Positions 47,061-60,512 are shown, counted from the stretch's first letter. The stretch is DNA of 64,000 nt from Petunia secreta (GCA_029990175.1 JARKIP010000011.1:27564001-27628000), one strand, 5' to 3'. The notes: a model not told the origin generated them from the letters alone. Made by a program: numbers and translations.

Positions 47061-47930
47061 AGGGTGAAAATCATTTTGACCCCTCAACTTTGGCTTAAAA
47101 ATCAAACTCCCCCTCTACTATGAAAAATTGTCATTCTCCCATTTTTATCCTATACAATGTCTATTTTGTCCTTGATATTCTTAATCTCCCATCTATGTGA
47201 TATATTTTTATATATGATTTTTTAATCCAAATATTTTACATATAATTTAAGTTAACTAATATAATGGAAAAACTATTTATAGTATAGGAACAAAAATAAA
47301 AATAAAATAAAAAAGAGAGCTTAATAAATAGTATGTCTACTTTCAAAGGAATCAACACATAGATATAAAAAATTTGGCCCAAACTGGCTAGTGCAAGTGC
47401 ACCCTAGCCTATCATGTGATTCCGCCTCTATCATGATACATAATCGACATTATCATTAAAAATTCTTTAATATAAATAGATAATATTTTAAATTTATATA
47501 AAATATATTTCATCCTCAATACTTTTTTCCTTGTACTTCATGCATTAAAGTTTTGTTTTCTATTGTTTAACAGATTAATTTTGAGTTTTGATTTTTATTA
47601 GTAAAACATTTGTACAAGTAAAATTATTTCTTCAATTTATTCTTCTCATTTATTTTATTAATAAAACCATTAACTTACATGCTTTGGTTATTATTCACTC
47701 TTTTTTTTATTTTAACTATAATATCTTTTTGTTATATAGGTATAATAAATAATAAAATAGATCATGATATTAATGAAAAAGAAAAAAATACAATGGCTTG
47801 ATAATATAGAGGGTAAAGTAGAAATTTTGGAAAGTCCATTAAAATAAAAGAGGAGAATGATTATTGTTTATAGTTGAGGAGAAGTTTGATTTTTAAACCA
47901 AAATTGATTGGATGTAAATTATTTTCACCC
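47061..47930. mobile_element. MITE-like element, TIR about 75 bp, probable 9-bp target duplication
   Basis: The left end GGGTGAAAATCATTT ... TTTGGCTTAAAAATCAAAC ... CATTCTCC is mirrored by the complement of the right end: GGGTGAAAATAATTT ... TTTGGTTTAAAAATCAAAC ... CATTCTCC. The flanks AATAATATA (47052-47060) and ACTAATATA (47931-47939) agree at 8 of 9 bases. No ORF inside. Confidence 0.65.
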
Positions 47931-47939
47931 ACTAATATA

Positions 47940-48188
47940 ATCCTATTTATAAACCATTATCCCTCTTACCAAACAGCCATAATATACCTTTCATTCACCA
48001 TCACAAGATTTCAAAAGATGGTCAGCTTGTCTTATTATGCACCATTTGCCTGTTGATTTTTAGTGCAGGCTCTGAATCTCATTAAAAAAAAAAAAAACTC
48101 CTTTTTTCTTTAACAAACCCCCATTTGAAGATACACTCCACTGTTGAATAGTTCTTGTTTTTGCCTAATTGATTTGTAATTATTCTTC
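47940..48188 (+). promoter_or_regulatory. Upstream and 5' leader region of the DXS-like gene
   Basis: A 250-bp AT-rich stretch between a MITE and the ATG at 48189. I see no TATA box convincing enough to place a start site, so the leader length is unknown. Confidence 0.3.
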
Positions 48189-51100
48189 ATGGTTGCTGTT
48201 ACTGCTGAATACCCATTTGGTATCTGCACTAATCATTTCCATGGAAATTCAAGATTACTTTCTCCTGATACTGAGTTTTGTTCTGTCAATTTTCCTTCCA
48301 GAGTTGGATTTTCAAGATTGAATCTTTACTTAAAAGTACTTCCTTTTTTTAATCATTTGACATCTTGTTAATTAGTTTTAATCATTTGACATCTTGTTAA
48401 TTAGTTTGAAGTTTCTCGAATTAATTGAATAGGAAAATACTTATGTATAACATGGGATTTTCTTGATTCTGTTAGTTTTACATTATTCATGATGCAGTAG
48501 TTGCTATTGTGTTGCTGGTTTTATTGAGACTTGTACTCGCGCACCTCGACAAATTCCACTTGTTACCTGCTACCTCCCACCAACACAGGTACTGAGTAAC
48601 TCTGTCCACCAAGGCTTGGACAAATGCGAAGAAATCAACACCAACTTCTTACACCACCATTTTCCATCGAATACTGAATTTGATGGAAACTGGTGGCGTA
48701 TGAAGTTGGTTTTGCTGAAATATTATAGTAAGAGAATTATATTTTTGATAGGAAGGTCATATTTTGGTCTTAGAGTGTGAATGCATGTACAGATCCTTGT
48801 AGTTTGTTGGCGCGAGCTTCCAGCTAAATGTACCTCATTGTATGATTCAAGTGGGTGGTCTCTAATTTGGGTAGTGTATTAATGTAGTTACGTGTGAGAA
48901 CACTTCGCAGGTAAGCATTCTGAAGGCTACTATATTAAATGCAGATAATGTCCGGAGCTGGTACACTGCCCTTCAATAGGAATGAGGATGCGTGTTTTGA
49001 CAAGTGCGATGGATATCCTGGTTGGAAGCCAGTATACCAAAGTGGGTGGTGAGAGTAGTCAGGAACCGGGAGCACAGAATCTTGTTACGTTGCTTGCTTT
49101 TACTATATCAGTGTTGAGAACGGCTGTCACAAAAGAGGATGTAGTAGTGTATAGTGTGTCATCCCACACGTATTCCCACTATCCAAGATAACCCTTGGAT
49201 GGTTTTCTAGGTCTCAGTGGGTATTTTGTGTCTCTAACACTAATGTATTTGGCACAACAATAACACTCATCTGCTATGTATATGCAAGTTTAATAATTAA
49301 TGCTGTATATTCCAAATGCTTTAGCTTAACTGTTTGGTGCTCCTCAATTCTTTTTATGCAGGATCATGTTGCTGAAGTACATTCTTTACCACATTCCAGT
49401 GACTTCACTGGTGATAGTGAGACTACGCCAATACTTGATGCAATTGAAAGTCCCATGAATCTAAAGAACTTATCACCTAAGGTCAAATAATTAGCACTTT
49501 TCCTCATTTGAGCCTTGAAAGCAAAGAGCCATATTGGCTGACTACGACCAGCTTGATGCAGGAACTGAAACAACTAGCAAATGAAGTTCGATCAGAATTA
49601 TCTTTTATCTTGGCAAAAGCTCAAAAACCTTCCAGATCCAGTCTGGCCGTGGCAGAGCTGGCTGTTGCTATTCACCATGTATTTCATGCCCCTGTGGACA
49701 AAATATTGTGGGATGTGGCTGAACAAGTAAGATCAACTGGTAATATTCCAGAAAATGGTAGATCATAATTGATAACCCCCAGACACCCCACTCTTTCTGT
49801 GAAAATTTAATGGTTGAGAACCTATATTAATTACGGATTCAGGTCTATAGCTTTATGAGGATTGAACTTAATGTAAATCATTTTTAGTGATAATATCTGC
49901 AGTTCTTAAAATAAAATGTGATTCTAGGAAGCTATGCAGCTTCAACACTTACAAGTATTGTTCAGGTTTCAATGTGAGAAAGTTTTCTCATGGTAAGAGT
50001 TTGTGTTTTGACATTTTGGACAGACATATGCGCATAAACTTCTCACTGGAAGGAGGCAAATTATGCAAACACTTGGGCAACCGAATGGCGATCCTGTGGG
50101 AGCACCAGATCTTGCAAACGAATTTGACCCCTTCGCAGCAGGGCATGGATGCAACAGCATATCAGCTGGACTTGGTAATATCCATGCTTCTGTGTTTCCC
50201 TTATTTAGCTAGGACTATCTTACTTTTGCTTCTTCAATTATTTTTCTGAAGTTCCTGACTACTGAAGGCTATATATGAAGCACTTGATTTATAATTTAAT
50301 TCTTGTTACACATTACAACACAAAAAGTTTCCTGCTAAATCCATAAAAAAATTTAAAATGTGTCCAGTCTTGATTAGTACAATATTTTCATCCATCATGT
50401 AATATAGATACTTAGACTGGAGTGTCACCGTCAATAGGAATGGCTGTTGCCCGAGATTTTAAGGGAAAGCGTGATCGTATAGTGGCAGTGATCAGCAATG
50501 AAACAACTACGGCCGGCCAAGTTTATGAGGCAATGAGCAATGCAGGCTATTTGGACTCAAATATGATTGTGATATTGAACGATAGTCAGCATTCGTTACA
50601 CCCAAAGCTTGAGGAGGCTTCCAAAACACCTATTAATGCTTTGTCAAGTACTCTCAGCAAATTTCAGTCAAGTAAATTTTTCCGGAGGTTTAGGGAACTT
50701 GCTAAGGTATGTCCCACATTAACCAGAAAAGAAGTTGATTCAAATGCGAAAACAAAATGTGGTATGCATGCATTATGGCTTTTACAAGCACCAAAAAGAA
50801 ATCAGGAAAAGAAATGCAGAAGCTTTATGTTCTGCTTTTTTCCTTGAACTTAATTTTCATAGAGGTGCTTACTGTGGCTTGCAGTTAAGGTTTTTAGGTT
50901 TAGGCCAGCAGGTTATACTTCATAACTCACAAAATCTATGAGCTTTTTTCCCCCTGATTTCCACAGCTGTTTTATTTTGGTAGCTCTACAGTTTACTGTG
51001 GTCAATGTTGCAGCTCTATGCTACTGAATCTGACCGTTGATGGTAGTTATATGATCTACTGATGCTGACAGAATATCGTCTGGGGAATATTTGCTTCATT

Positions 51101-54100
51101 TTCTATTTTCCTTTTTATTTCATTGTACTTAACTCTTAAGATTGTAATCTCACGTACTTCTAAAAAAAATTAAGATGGTAATCAGTTTGCAGTTTCTTTT
51201 ACACGCCAGTTTGTCTCCTTGCTTACGGTGTGAAAGGCCTTGCAGTAAGTGTCCGGTAGTTTTTGAGTCGGCTGTTCTTAGCTAGTCACCAGATTTTTGT
51301 CCGAAGTTAGCTCCCTGTTTTCATCATGTACTGGAGCTAACTCTTGTAATTATTGCATCTTCGTGATGCCTTTTATGAAAACTTTTACTTTCATAAAAAA
51401 AGTATTTGGTAGTTTTTGGGGCGTCTGTCAAGCTATTTATGTGCATTATGCTAATGAGATGATATTGAAACATAACATCAATTGAGGAAATTTTGTACAT
51501 TCTCAAAAAAAAAAAAAAAAAAAAAAAATTGAGGAAATTTTTAGGTGTTTAACATGTCGTCTTTTTATTCATGTTTATTGCTATGTTGCTTGGATTCTTT
51601 ATTTGTTGTGATGTACCCATGTCGAGTGGCGCAATAAAGGCGTGCACATTGTGTGTGGAATTTATAGAAATTCATCATAACTAGGCAAAAAATTAGACAT
51701 ACCCAGTCAGATATTTACACCAGTAGCAGATATGAACGTGTAGACGAGCTTATTGGACTAGGTTATTGTAATTTGTTGCAAATAGTGATAAATTTTAGTT
51801 CTCTCTGATACAGTTATAGTAGTAAAGTTCTTGTCTTTTCATGTATTTCTACTATTATCATATTTCCGATATCCGTTGCTTTGTAGGTATTAACTAAGAA
51901 AATTGGGAAAGGTATGCATGAATGGGCAGCCAAGGTTGATGAGTATGCACGTGGTATGATTGGCCCGCCAGGATCAACCCTCTTTGAAGAGCTTGGCCTT
52001 TACTACATTGGTCCTGTTGATGGACACAATATTGACGACCTAATATGCGTTCTGAATGAAGTGGCATCTTTGGATTCGATGGGTCCTGTTTTGCTTCATG
52101 TTATAACCCAGGAAGAGCCAGAAGTAGTAGACAATCAAATGAGTACAGTTGCAAATAAAATTATGGAAGGTTTAATCCCGACCTCTCATCCTTTTAACAA
52201 TAAAAAGAATCCTTATTTCCTGTCATTTTCCTTTCTTTCACACTATGGGTATATCGAACCAGCTGTGGAACTCCTCTAATGCAGATAGTGGGTGCACAAT
52301 TTCCAATGTTCGAAGTTCTTTGTTAATCTGGATAAAATTTGATAGCTCAGCTTTAGACTCAGTTAGGTACTCAAAGCAAGCTCAATTCAGATTTGGGTTT
52401 CTCTTAAGAGGGAGTTGTTCATGCATATTTCATATTATATGACTCATATGCTTATACATATATCTTATCCATCAATCTTGTATTACACGACTTTAATACT
52501 ATACAATATAGACATCTTTCCATCTAGATTTTCCAAATAAGGGTTGAGTAAATTCCTGATTATCATCAATGTTCAGATCAATTTCAAAGTAGATTTCTAG
52601 TAAAGGTCTGGTACGAGCTAATCCTGATCTCCACATTCTCAAACTGATCCGTTTCTATTGAAAGTAAATTGAATTTCAGCCTTCCCATATACTTAATGGC
52701 TACTACCTACCGTACCTTGGCCTCCATTAAGATTTTCCTGAATGAAGTTCATGGAAAATCAAATTTGGGCATACACTATTTGGTTATAATCTGCTTCTGG
52801 GTCAGGAAGCAGTATGAGTGGCAGCTAATAGTTATCAGATGGAATTCTGAGCAGTACCAAGAAAATTGTAGTAAACTTATTCTGAACTATATGTTATCAT
52901 AACATGCTACCAATCGTTCACTTTTTTATGGTTAAAGCAGGCTCATCTAGCTCGGATGCTATACCTTGTGGCACTCGAACATATAGTGACTGCTTTGTAG
53001 AGGCCTTGATCTCAGAGGCAGAGAGACACAAAGATATTGTAGCTGTTCATGCAGGCATGGGAATGGAGCCATCATTTCACTTGCTGAAGAATGTCTTTGC
53101 AGAGAAGTTCTTTGATGTGGGGATGGCTGAACAACATGCAGTAACATTTTCAGCTGGATTGGCACGTGGAGGGCTGAAGCCATTCTGCATAATTCCTTCA
53201 GCTTTTCTGCAAAGAGCATATGACCAGGTCGCTCTCTCTCTCTCTCTCTCACACACACATACACACACATAATAAAATTCACAAGGGCCGTCTCCACCTC
53301 CCATGATATAAGAGGAATGGTCGTATGCATTAACAACCGCCTATCACTTTCATTTAGCTCTGCAGTTTCTATCTGTAGCAAATAAAGGATCAGTGGTTAC
53401 TAGAAACTCACTAAATAGTTGGTTCTGGAATTTGTTCAGTTGGAAAAACTCATTGAATTGTAGGTTTTGTCATTGAGTCGTAGACTTCATGATTCTAATT
53501 TTTATATGTTGCTTGACACCTCCTATTATTAGAAGAGGAAGAGGAGAATTAAATAAGCCCTAGTAAGTACTAACAAGCTAATCCGTAGGAAAGAATTTCA
53601 CTCAAACAGGTATGTAGAGGTGTCACATATCATACTGAAGGGGTGGTTTCTGGCCTCTTCTGGGAAGGGTTACAGTTTCTTTACTGTACGCTGTACGTTT
53701 CCAAATGGTGGTTGCATTTTACTTTCTAATTCTCTTTCAATGTTCGTGATATCTTTCTTGTCCTGTACATCTGGCTTAGAAATTCAAGTGGAGATCAAGA
53801 AATGAGCAATTGAATCACTTCATCAAATGCTTGTTTTTTTCCCTTCCCCCTCCCACTTTTCTTGATATGCTAGTTTCCTTTTTGTTCGTTAGTGTTGGTG
53901 TTTTGATAACTCGTTAATGTTGGTTGTGACATTGTTCTGCATTTTGATTTGGCTTGCACTTCTTTTTGCAGAAAAAAGTTTAGTGTCATCTAAAATAGGA
54001 ATGTATTTTGAGCTTGTTCTGTAAATAAATAAAGATTTCCAATTATGTTTGCAATAAATTGGTCAGCTAATATTTGGAAAAATTGTGTTTTTAACTGTGC

Positions 54101-55823
54101 AGCAATTAACATGTAAATATTTTAAGATTTCAAAGTCTGCGATGGATTGATCAGCTGGTATCTGGTAAAATAGATTCTGTTCTGTACTTGTCTACAGGTT
54201 GATAGCTTCCACTTCAAATTTGTCCTGGCAATTTTAATTGATGACTCTTCTCTCTGCGTTGTCTACCAGAGAAATGTTTTCAATTTGTGCATCAGACTGT
54301 TAAGATGAAGCACAATGTTCTAAAGTTTCCTTCATGTATTACTGGCATCCTCAGGTCATCCATGATGTAGATCGCCAGAAGGTTCCAGTGCGTTTTATCA
54401 TTACAAGTGCTGGATTGGTAGGGTCTGATGGTCCGATTCATTGTGGGGCATTTGATATTGCATTTATGTCCTGTTTGCCGAACATGATTGTGATGGCTCC
54501 TTCTGATGAGATTGAGCTTTCTCGTATGGTTGCAACTGCCGCCCTTCTTGATGACAGGCCGGTTTGCTTCCGTTACCCTCGGGGCGCCCTCTCAGTAATG
54601 GAACATTCCTCTGGTAGCGAAACTCCCATTGAGGTAATATTTTGGCAAAGAGATCTATAAAGGTTCTGATGCAATTCATGTCAATGGTAACTCAATGCTC
54701 CATATTCTGGAACAGGTTTACTTTGATTTATCACCTAATATAATCAGTTTCTTTTTTTAAAATCAAATCTGTATATTTTAATTGGTATTCCGTATTAATT
54801 TCGTCAAATTACTTCAAATTACTAGCCATATATTACCTTAAGGGATGTGATAGATTGAAGTCTTTTATCCAACAACCACTTGTTTGCATAATGTGGTCGG
54901 TTTACATAGCACAATCAAAGAAGCCATTTTTTTTCTTTTGAGAGAGGAATCAAATAAGCCCTTTGTGTTTGATGTTAATTAGTTAGAGGTTTAGTCCACT
55001 TTGCTTGAACTGGTTTGAATCCTAATTTTCTTTTATACACTTTCCATTTGGTGGTCGCGGAGCAGGTTGGCAAAGGGAGAATACTTACAGAGGGCAAGGA
55101 TATTGCTTTACTTGGCTATGGTTCTATGGTTCAAAATTGTCTTAGGGCGCAATCTCTTCTTTCGAAGCTTGGTGTTGAAGTGACTGTTGCTGATGCAAGA
55201 TTCTGCAAGCCCCTTGACATAAAACTTATTAGGCACTTATGCAAGAACCATTCTTTTCTAGTTACAGTCGAGGAAGGCTCTATAGGAGGATTTGCATCCC
55301 ATGTTGCACAGTTCATCTCACTCGATGGACAGCTTGATGCAGGAATTAAGGTAATTCTCAAACCGTTACTGAATCATTTTGTCCAATGATAGCTATAGGA
55401 ATTTTCTTTGATACAAACATAAGCGTACATTTCCACAGTGGAAGTATAACCTGTTTCCGGATAACTCTTCTAATACGTGACTTACTAATTTTCGGTGGAA
55501 TGCTAAGCTAAGATATATACTTCCCCTCTCCCAATTTCCAAGTGCACTCTTTCCACATTACTGAATCTGGCTGGACATCTCTGACTTGGAATCTACTCTC
55601 AAACTCCATGTTCTTCTTCTATGTCATCTTATATATTATTCAGCTTAAACTTCTTTTGATGATCTGTTCCTAGTGGCGACCGATCACTTTGCCGGACAAT
55701 TATATCGAGCAAGCATCACCAAAGGAGCAGCTTGCTGTTGCAGGGTTAACTGGAAATCACATAGCTGCGACGGCATTGAGTCTGCTTGGCCGTACTCGAG
55801 AAGCTCTTCTTTTGATGTGCTAA
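48189..55823 (+). CDS. DXS3: Type III 1-deoxy-D-xylulose-5-phosphate synthase-like protein (10 exons, 716 aa)
   Basis: Exons: 48189-48335, 49362-49481, 49562-49726, 50024-50174, 50423-50706, 51887-52169, 52941-53227, 54355-54633, 55066-55350, 55674-55823. All use GT-AG borders and together keep one frame of 716 codons. DXS joins pyruvate and glyceraldehyde 3-phosphate with thiamine diphosphate, the first step of the plastid MEP isoprenoid pathway. The order is N-terminal TPP-binding part, transketolase pyrimidine domain (about 390-560) and C-terminal domain (about 580-710). Conserved: MAEQHAVT with catalytic Glu447, QRAYDQ, GSDGPIHCGAFD, YPRG. Changed: the catalytic His (E. coli H49) is Pro112, the GDG Mg/TPP motif is Ser219-Asn-Glu, NDN is NDS, and the phosphate-binding Arg of DRAG is Ser497. 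The first about 75 residues, Ser/Phe-rich with few acids, may be a transit peptide. The exon 5 acceptor (AG at 50421-50422) was chosen because it keeps the frame. Confidence 0.9.
51481..51541. mobile_element. Tiny retroposed insert in intron 5, 14-bp target duplication
   Basis: ATTGAGGAAATTTT occurs at 51481-51494 and again at 51528-51541. Between them are only GTACATTCTC and a run of about 24 A. A poly(A) tail between long perfect duplications is the mark of target-primed reverse transcription, here with almost complete 5' truncation. Confidence 0.8.
53229..53270. repeat. (CT)n(CA)n microsatellite in intron 7
   Basis: About ten CT units, then ACACACACATACACACACA, starting just after the exon 7 donor. 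Confidence 0.9.
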
Positions 55824-56438
55824 ATTCCATTTCTTTGTTGTTGTAAATTGTAAATATCTTAGGTGTTATATACCTACTTATGAAGTGTAGAAAGAAAAAT
55901 AAAGAAGGCAGGAGAATAGGTGCAACAATGTGTGCCATGGACAAAATGTGATCCACAGTGCATGCAGAGATTGGAACTAAGGTTGGAGCATGAATTCCTA
56001 AATAATTACAGTATATGTTAGCTTCAGACATAATATAACCTTCGAGCACTGGTCACAAAACTGTCCGCAAAAGTGTTAAAGATGGGCTCTATTTTTATTT
56101 ATTTTTTAACAAGTAAAAACACTTTTTTATTTCTTCAATAAGAACTCCATAAGGCTAGACCTAAGATCTTGATCATAGTTTGAACCACCTTAATAAAATA
56201 GTAGCTTGTAAGAGGTGGATGTAGCTCATTGCAACATGATATTATTCACGGAAGGCTAGAAATATATATCTAAAATTTCAGCAAAAATTACATGTGAACT
56301 CATATTTTTAAAGATACAATGAATTCAGTGACCTTGAAGATCAACCCAATCAACTTAAACTCTGGATCTAACTCTACCTGTACTTTGTGCTTTTGGCAAG
56401 GGGATGCGGTCATATATACATTTCAATTTTCAAAATTA

Positions 56439-56487
<49 letters not shown>

Positions 56488-57158
56488 GTACAAAGCAGGT
56501 TAAATTGAACACCCCCACCTTCCTCTTCCCATAGGCCATAAGGTAGGTCCGCCCGCGATAAGTAGCTACCTTCTGACAGAAAAGTAAATGAACACACATA
56601 AAACAAAAAGACGACCCCTTGCTTGTTTCATCTCACAATTCATCCAAATGTATTTTGTTGGACAATCATCTTATTCATTAAATCCATTTTGTATATCTGA
56701 CTATTTTTCCATGATTACTCATGTCACATGCACAAAAGCAAGGAATATAAGGTAGCAGAGTTTTCTAACATAAATAAAGTTAGAAAATTAACCTACCACA
56801 TGAAGGGCCAGAAACAAACAAATCACATGCAGTAACTGTTTTTGGTTCTTTTTCAGTTCTAAGGATCAAATCATGACGTTAATGCATGAAGAAGCAAGAT
56901 TTGGATACACCTTTCCTTCTCCTAATTTTTAGTACTTCCTTCACCTTTCTATACCTAATATTTTTAACATTATGTTTAGACACTTTTTTTCCACTTCATT
57001 TATTGATCGCTCAAGCACTGCAATCGATATCGTCTCAATTTCTGGTTTTAGATTTACGTATATAGAAAAAGAAAATTATTCTCCATTCAGCAATTCTACC
57101 AAGGATCTGAATAACAGTTTTACCGTCACCTCTTCCTTCGTGAAAGTAAAATAGTACT
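55824..57158. other. 3' flank of the DXS-like gene, no further gene
   Basis: An AATAAA-like stretch (AAATAAAG) near 55899-55906 may serve the DXS-like mRNA. A (TTA)n tract lies at 56440-56486. No other coding sequence is supported. Confidence 0.5.
56440..56486. repeat. (TTA)n microsatellite
   Basis: About 15 TTA units. Confidence 0.95.
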
Positions 57159-57168
57159 TTTGAAATAG

Positions 57169-58341
57169 GAGTTGATTGCCCTTATAGTCACTCAACTTTG
57201 GGTAATAAACCACCATGGTCACTTATCTTTGTTTTGTCTTTCTATGGTCACTCAACTTTGGGTAATAAGCCACCATGACCACTTATCTTTGTTTTGTCTT
57301 TCTATGGTCACTCAACTTTATCTAGTTAACTCTCATAGTCATCCAACACAAAACTCTACAAACTTACGTTAAGCATATACTGACGTGGCAACTTTATTTT
57401 TTATGCAAATTACAGAAAATGAAAAAAAAAACTACACCAATTCACTTTAGACCCCACCCAGCCCCAATTCGAGTTAAACTTGAATTTAGCAGAACTTCCT
57501 TACTGCAAAACAACTTGCTTTTCTTTTTTCTGTTTCTTTTATCTTTTCCATATTTCATCCTATAAATTATATGTAACAGTTATCGTACCATTACGAAGTG
57601 AAAGGAATAAAATAAAGCATCAAACAAAAAGGGAACATATATTATGCAAAGCAAAATGAAGACATCAAACCATTGTAAAATTATTTAAATTCTTCAACAG
57701 AAAACATAATCATTTTAACCATATAATTAACTTCTTTACAACATATCCTATCAAACTGTTGCCTATGACTTCTTTCTTCCAAGGGAGCAGAACCATTTTA
57801 ACCAGCAAAACGATATGTTATAGTCAGTTCATGTAACATCAACTTGAAGCTATTATTATATCTGCTAAATTGATATCAATATTAATTATCAAAAGCCTAT
57901 ATATAAATAAAAGCAGTACTACTTAAACAAACTATGAAATATCTTTATAATTAATTAAAAATCTACGCCACTTAAATAAAAATTCCTGCTTATAAAATGC
58001 ATGAATGCAGCTAACTAGTCAAGGTCAGACGACCAAGTTTAACTCAGATTGGGGCTGAGGGGTCTAAAGTGGGTTGGTGTAGTTTTCTTTTATTTTCTGT
58101 AATTTGCATAAAAAATAAAGTTGTCACATCAGCATATATTTAACGTAAGTTTGTAGAGTTTTGTGTTGGATGACCATAAGAGTTAACTGGGTAAAGTTGA
58201 GTGGCCATAAAAAGACAAAACAAAAATAAGTGACCGTGATGGCCTATTATTCAAAGCTGAGTGACCATAGAAAGAAAGATAAGTGACCATGGTGGACTAT
58301 TACTCAAAGTTGAGTGACCATAGAGGCAATCGATGTAACTC
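57169..58341. mobile_element. Long-TIR Mutator-like MITE with 10-bp target duplication
   Basis: Terminal inverted repeats of about 320 bp: GAGTT...GATTGCC..TATAGTCACTCAAC at the left, mirrored at the right. Each arm holds direct sub-repeats of about 62 bp (TATGGTCACTCAACTTTGG...CACTTATCTTTG) and shared words such as CAACACAAAACTCTACAAAC. The flanks are the identical decamer TTTGAAATAG (57159-57168 and 58342-58351), in the 9-11 bp range of Mutator elements. The centre (about 57485-58020) is AT-rich with no ORF. Confidence 0.9.
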
Positions 58342-58351
58342 TTTGAAATAG

Positions 58352-59985
58352 CCAATATAACTGACATAAAGTACCATAGCCCAAGAGGTGAAATGATATC
58401 TGCTGTATGCGTAATGCGTGCCTGTGTAATCTTAAGATGTTTGCGTAACTTGCTTTATATTCATGTAATTTGGATTTGGCAAAGTGAAATGAGTAACAGA
58501 AGACAGAGAAAAAAAAAATAAAATAGCATGACCGCTTTGTTTAATATTGATACTTGATATGCATTCATGTAATCTAACAAGCTTTTGTTCAGATACTAAA
58601 TTTGTTCACATTATCATATATTTATTCTTAATATGAACTAATAGACTAAATGTATTAGGAGATACATATATTAATTTATTCATTAATTGCGAATTGAGAA
58701 GTTTAGAATTAATTTAGCATACTATGTACGAGACTAGGGACATAATAGTAGAAGTCCTATGAATAGCTTGACACTATAGCCATTTTATGTAAGCAACTAG
58801 AGTGAGATAAAAAAGAAACTATTTCTTCCATTTATTTTAAAGAGAGTTTGATTGATTTGAGATTACTCTTCCTCCTCAAATATTTTCTCACACATTTGTG
58901 GTCCAGTAGTATCGATGACGATTATCTAGTACCTAATAGAGATGTGAGTTCAATTCTCAGTACTAACCCCAATTTCTTTCTCCTTTCCTAATCCCCGTGT
59001 AATTAAAAAGGACAAAAAAAACTTACTACTGATATTTTTAAAAAATATTCTTGCAATTTCGTACATATCATGGGTAAAGAGAAATTATCCAGTATTTTAT
59101 TTATACAATATTAAAAAATTGTGAGCTCTCTCACCTATACCTAACACATTTGATTAGGAAAACATGCGTGAGTTCAGAATATATCTAGGAGAATGTTTGG
59201 TCTGTGAGAGATACATTACGCATAGGTGATTCATGTGATTGAACATTTCCTTGTCCAAGCTACTTCCTTTCAGTATTTGTCTTCATTTCATTTTCAATGG
59301 AACTTTTCTATTAAATAAAAGTAAAGCTTTTCATTATTTGTACACTTCTAACGACAGAGTTTAATTTATTGCAATCTGAATAACGCCGCTGATAAGAGCT
59401 TTTCGGTGATTAACTATCAGGTGATTCTCAGTATTCAATTTAGTGAGTAAAATAAAGTTCAATGCTCGCGGAAAACGTGGTTATAATGCCGGTCTTATTG
59501 TACACTGATTTGTGTTAAAAAAAAAAAATTACACTACTTCTTGTAGCAAGTTAACACTCTATCTTCAAGGTTACCATATCACTTGAGCTGAACAGTTACC
59601 TGTTAATAATTTAGATTGAGTTTTCCTCACGGTGATATAAATTATTCAATATCAGTGCACATAACTTAGAGTTATTAAATGCATTTACGTGATTGTCCCT
59701 AGTTATTACTCTTTACCTATACTGCTATACAATGACGGAGGTATCAAATAGCAGTATTTGTTGGAAAGAAAATAATCAAAATTACATTAATGCACAGTAA
59801 TTGCTTTGACAATTAATTGTGAGTTCAAGAATATATCGTGAGGCGTGAGCTATTTATAACTTTCCATCGTGATTGTCCAAGACTCATAGAGTCCTAGTTT
59901 AGTTGTCTTCGTACTTCAAAATTTACATAATGTAGCATGTAATAAGCCTTTGATTCTTACAATAAGAATGTGATAAATAAATAAA
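58352..59985. other. No supported gene
   Basis: AT-rich intergenic DNA, no repeat ends recognised. Confidence 0.45.
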
Positions 59986-60510
59986 GGCCGTTCGGTTACT
60001 CAGTTAAGGGTTTAATACCCGCATAAAATTCCGCGCTAATTTAGTGCAGTGTTCGGTTGGTTTTCTGTAAAATTTTAATACCCGCATAAAATTAGTGCAA
60101 CATTTGATTATATTCCGCATTATTAATATCCAGATTATTAATGTGCAAATCTATGTATTATTTTATGGGGGTAGAAGGTGGTATTAATAATGTGGGTATT
60201 AATAACGCAGATATTAAAATTTAAAATGACAAAAGTAACCCTCATAATAATAAGGATATTTTAAAATTTTATTTAAGGAGTAAATAAATAATAATAATAT
60301 TTGTAAATTTATAATATATAAGTGATTCAACAAATAATCTCTACGTTATAATATATGCATAACTAATACCCACATTACTAAATCCCGCGCTAACTAATAC
60401 CCGCATTATTAATACCCACATTATTAATACACATATTACTAATAATCACATTACTAATACCAACATTAATAGTTAATACCCGCGTAAAAAACACCTTCAA
60501 CCGAACGATC
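59986..60510. mobile_element. MITE with GGCCGTTCGGTT ends
   Basis: The left end GGCCGTTCGGTTACTCAG is mirrored by CAACCGAACGATC at the right. Both arms contain TTAATACCCGCATAAA-like text, and the middle is full of ATTAATACCC words. The target duplication is not clear because a Copia LTR begins two bases to the right. Confidence 0.65.
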
Positions 60511-60512
60511 AC

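Noticed and set aside
52959..53381. Antisense ORFs over exon 7 of the DXS-like gene
   Set aside because: Shadows of the coding exon and of the CT/CA microsatellite.
48189..55823. DXS-like gene as a pseudogene because key residues are missing
   Set aside because: All ten exons join in one open frame with proper GT-AG borders, and the C-terminus is conserved. Loss of motifs fits the divergent type III clade better than decay.
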